Both the position numbers and the translations under genes were made by a program. Source: Poriferisodalis sp965204195 (GTDB lineage: Bacteria > Actinomycetota > Acidimicrobiia > Acidimicrobiales > Poriferisodalaceae). Taken from it: a DNA stretch of 64,000 nucleotides. The DNA is taken from positions 2,976,001 through 3,040,000 of the forward strand of contig NZ_OZ241975.1 in the NCBI RefSeq assembly GCF_965204195.1. Direction: 5' to 3'. The notes below the pieces were generated by a model. It was not told where the DNA came from. It saw only the letters and a program-made list of their open reading frames with translations, and searched no databases. Positions 62,440 to 64,000 of the stretch are shown here, piece by piece. The first letter of the stretch is position 1. Every line of letters begins with the position of its first letter.

Positions 62440-64000
62440 TCAGGAGCTGCAGGAGAGCTGGCTGCAGCCGACCCGGGTGCGGGCCCAGTCGGGGCGCAGT
62501 GCTGCGTACGACTCCCGATCGGGTTGTTCGTCGTAGGGATGACGCATGACGTCGAGCAGCTCGCCGATGGCTTCGGGGCGGCCCGCAGTGGCGGAGTCGA
62601 TCGCAAGCTGGGCCAGGTAGTTCCGCAGGACGTATTTGGGATTGACTCGGTTCATCGTCTCGGCCCGTGCGCCGTCGGCAATGCCCTGGGCTCGCAGCCG
62701 GGCCGCGTAGCGCTCGACAAACTCGCTCGTGGCTGAGCGGTGCTCGTCGGTGACCTCGTCGGGCGCGTAGTACGCATCGGCGAGCGGGGCGATGCGCTCG
62801 GCACGGTCGACGCCCTCAGCGGTGTCCACGGTGGCGAGCCGTCGCCAGAACACCGTCATGTCGGTCTCGACCAGCCGCAGCACCTCCAGCACCCCGGTCG
62901 CCAGCTCAGTGTCGGTCTCGGATTCCAGCGCCGGCAGTCCGAGCTTGGCGGCCATCATCGCCGACCACTTCTGCTCGAAATACGGCACGTAGCCGTCAAG
63001 GGCTGCTTGCAGCAGCTCGGCCTCGCCGACGAGCGGATACAGCGCATTGGCGAGCTGCATCAGATTCCACTGGGCGATGTGCGGCTGGGTGCCGAAGCGG
63101 TAGCGCCGGTGGGCGGCGTCGGTGGTGTTGGGGGTCCAGTCGGGGTCGTAGTCGTCGAGCCAGCCGTAGGGGCCGTAGTCGATCGTCAGGCCCAGAATCG
63201 ACATGTTGTCGGTGTTCATCACGCCGTGGACGAAGCCGACCCGCATCCACTCGCAGACCATGTCGGCCGTGCGCCGGACCACTTCGTCGAAGAACTGCGC
63301 ATACCGCTCCGACGAGGAACTGCCGGACCCGGCGTCGGCAGCCAAGTCAGGAAAGTCGTTGCCGATGACGAAGTCGGCCAAGGTGCGCAGCGTGTCGATA
63401 TCGCCGCGGGAGGCGAAGATCTCGAAGTTTCCGAACCGTACGAACGACGGCGCCACTCGGCAGACCACGGCCCCGGGCTCGAGCTCGGGGTGGCCGTCGT
63501 AGAGCATGTCGCGCATCACCATGCCGCCCGTCGCCACCAAGCTGAGCGCCCGGGTCGTCGGCACGCCGAGATGTGCCATCGCCTCGCTGCACAGGAACTC
63601 GCGCACCGAGCTGCGCAGCACGGCCAAGCCGTCGGCGGTGCGGGAATACGGCGTTGGGCCGGCGCCCTTGAGCTGCAGCGTCTGGTGCTGGCCGTTGCGG
63701 TCAACCACTTCGCCGAGCGCGATGGCACGGCCGTCGCCGAGCTGACCGGCCCAGTTGCCGAACTGGTGGCCGCCGTAGCAGTGGGCATGCGGATCCATGC
63801 CGTCGAGCAGCGTGCTGCCGCCGAACACCGCTGCGAACTCCGGGTCGCTCGCCAAGTCGGGGTCGAATCCCAGCAGGTCGAACATCTCCGCACTGTGCGC
63901 CAGCAGGTGCGGCGCGGGCACCGGTGTCGGCTCGACCCTCGAATAGCACGCACCCATCACCTGCCGGCGGACGTTGGCGGCGTCGGGGTCAGCCGGCAGC
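62440..64000 (-). CDS. selO: SelO-family protein adenylyltransferase (5' partial)
   Basis: SelO is a pseudokinase-fold enzyme that transfers AMP to proteins. 'SRVEPTPVPAPHLL', 'GGHQFGNWAGQLGDGRA', 'LKGAGPTPYSRTADG', 'HGVMNTDNMSILGLTIDYGP' and 'PKYVLRNYLAQ' are family signatures. The C-terminus 'GCSQLSCSS' keeps cysteines near where eukaryotic SelO has selenocysteine. The frame stays open past the ATG at 63960 to the window edge and reads 'LPADPDAANVRRQV', the expected SelO N-terminal sequence, so the gene continues outside. Its 3' end is copied at 53860-53990. Confidence 0.95.
   Translation of the reverse strand, partial: LPADPDAANVRRQVMGACYSRVEPTPVPAPHLLAHSAEMFDLLGFDPDLASDPEFAAVFGGSTLLDGMDPHAHCYGGHQFGNWAGQLGDGRAIALGEVVDRNGQHQTLQLKGAGPTPYSRTADGLAVLRSSVREFLCSEAMAHLGVPTTRALSLVATGGMVMRDMLYDGHPELEPGAVVCRVAPSFVRFGNFEIFASRGDIDTLRTLADFVIGNDFPDLAADAGSGSSSSERYAQFFDEVVRRTADMVCEWMRVGFVHGVMNTDNMSILGLTIDYGPYGWLDDYDPDWTPNTTDAAHRRYRFGTQPHIAQWNLMQLANALYPLVGEAELLQAALDGYVPYFEQKWSAMMAAKLGLPALESETDTELATGVLEVLRLVETDMTVFWRRLATVDTAEGVDRAERIAPLADAYYAPDEVTDEHRSATSEFVERYAARLRAQGIADGARAETMNRVNPKYVLRNYLAQLAIDSATAGRPEAIGELLDVMRHPYDEQPDRESYAALRPDWARTRVGCSQLSCSS

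Overview
The window is GC-rich, densely coded chromosomal DNA from an actinobacterium, most likely an Acidimicrobiia-type lineage (inference). The evidence is the gene order hom-thrC-[insert]-rho-rpmE-prfA-prmC/tsaC-rpiB-glyA-atpZIBEFHAGDC, an arginyl-tRNA synthetase with the actinobacterial HxGG version of the HIGH motif, F420-family proteins, a phosphomutase/DUF3090/SCO1664 triad, a family-5 uracil-DNA glycosylase, and a PdtaS-like sensor kinase next to a DUF3107 gene.

Layout. 0-5 kb: end of a winged-helix protein, an L-2-hydroxyglutarate oxidase, glpX-hisI, and an ammonium transporter. 5-18.7 kb: one long leftward run with the complete F1Fo ATP synthase operon behind glyA, rpiB, a fused prmC-tsaC gene, prfA and rpmE. 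18.8-20.2 kb: a Rho homologue in the usual rho position that has lost its P-loop. 20.5-32.6 kb: threonine genes (thrC, hom) interleaved with two secreted or anchored Cys-rich RCC1-like repeat proteins, a VapBC pair, a giant DUF2339 membrane protein and a MazEF-like pair. 32.6-37 kb: lysA, argS, a FetB-like permease and tRNA-Arg(CCG). 37.1-41.3 kb: nested transposons. An IS481-family element sits at the 3' end of the tRNA gene. It was later hit by an IS1595-family element that carries a DNA-adenine methyltransferase and a NotI-like endonuclease. Both insertions can be reconstructed to the base. 41.3-49.5 kb: F420-linked oxidoreductases, uracil-DNA glycosylase, the actinobacterial triad, etfBA and a lipid kinase.

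49.5-61.6 kb is the most unusual part: a mirror-image locus. A 262-bp sequence stands at each outer edge in opposite orientation. Each copy precedes a full-length secreted Cys/His-rich protein whose gene points inward. Behind each full-length gene lies a 5'-truncated, signal-less cassette of the same family, and every cassette is followed by one or two small two-helix membrane proteins and usually by a conserved linking module. A second 510-bp inverted repeat, a direct repeat and a fragment of the selO 3' end show recent exchange between the arms. A serine recombinase, a VapBC pair and core genes (PdtaS-like kinase, DUF3107) lie between the arms. I read it as a polymorphic secreted-protein system with silent cassettes. 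The function (toxin and immunity, or surface variation) is inference. The window ends with a further VapBC pair and a 5'-incomplete selO.
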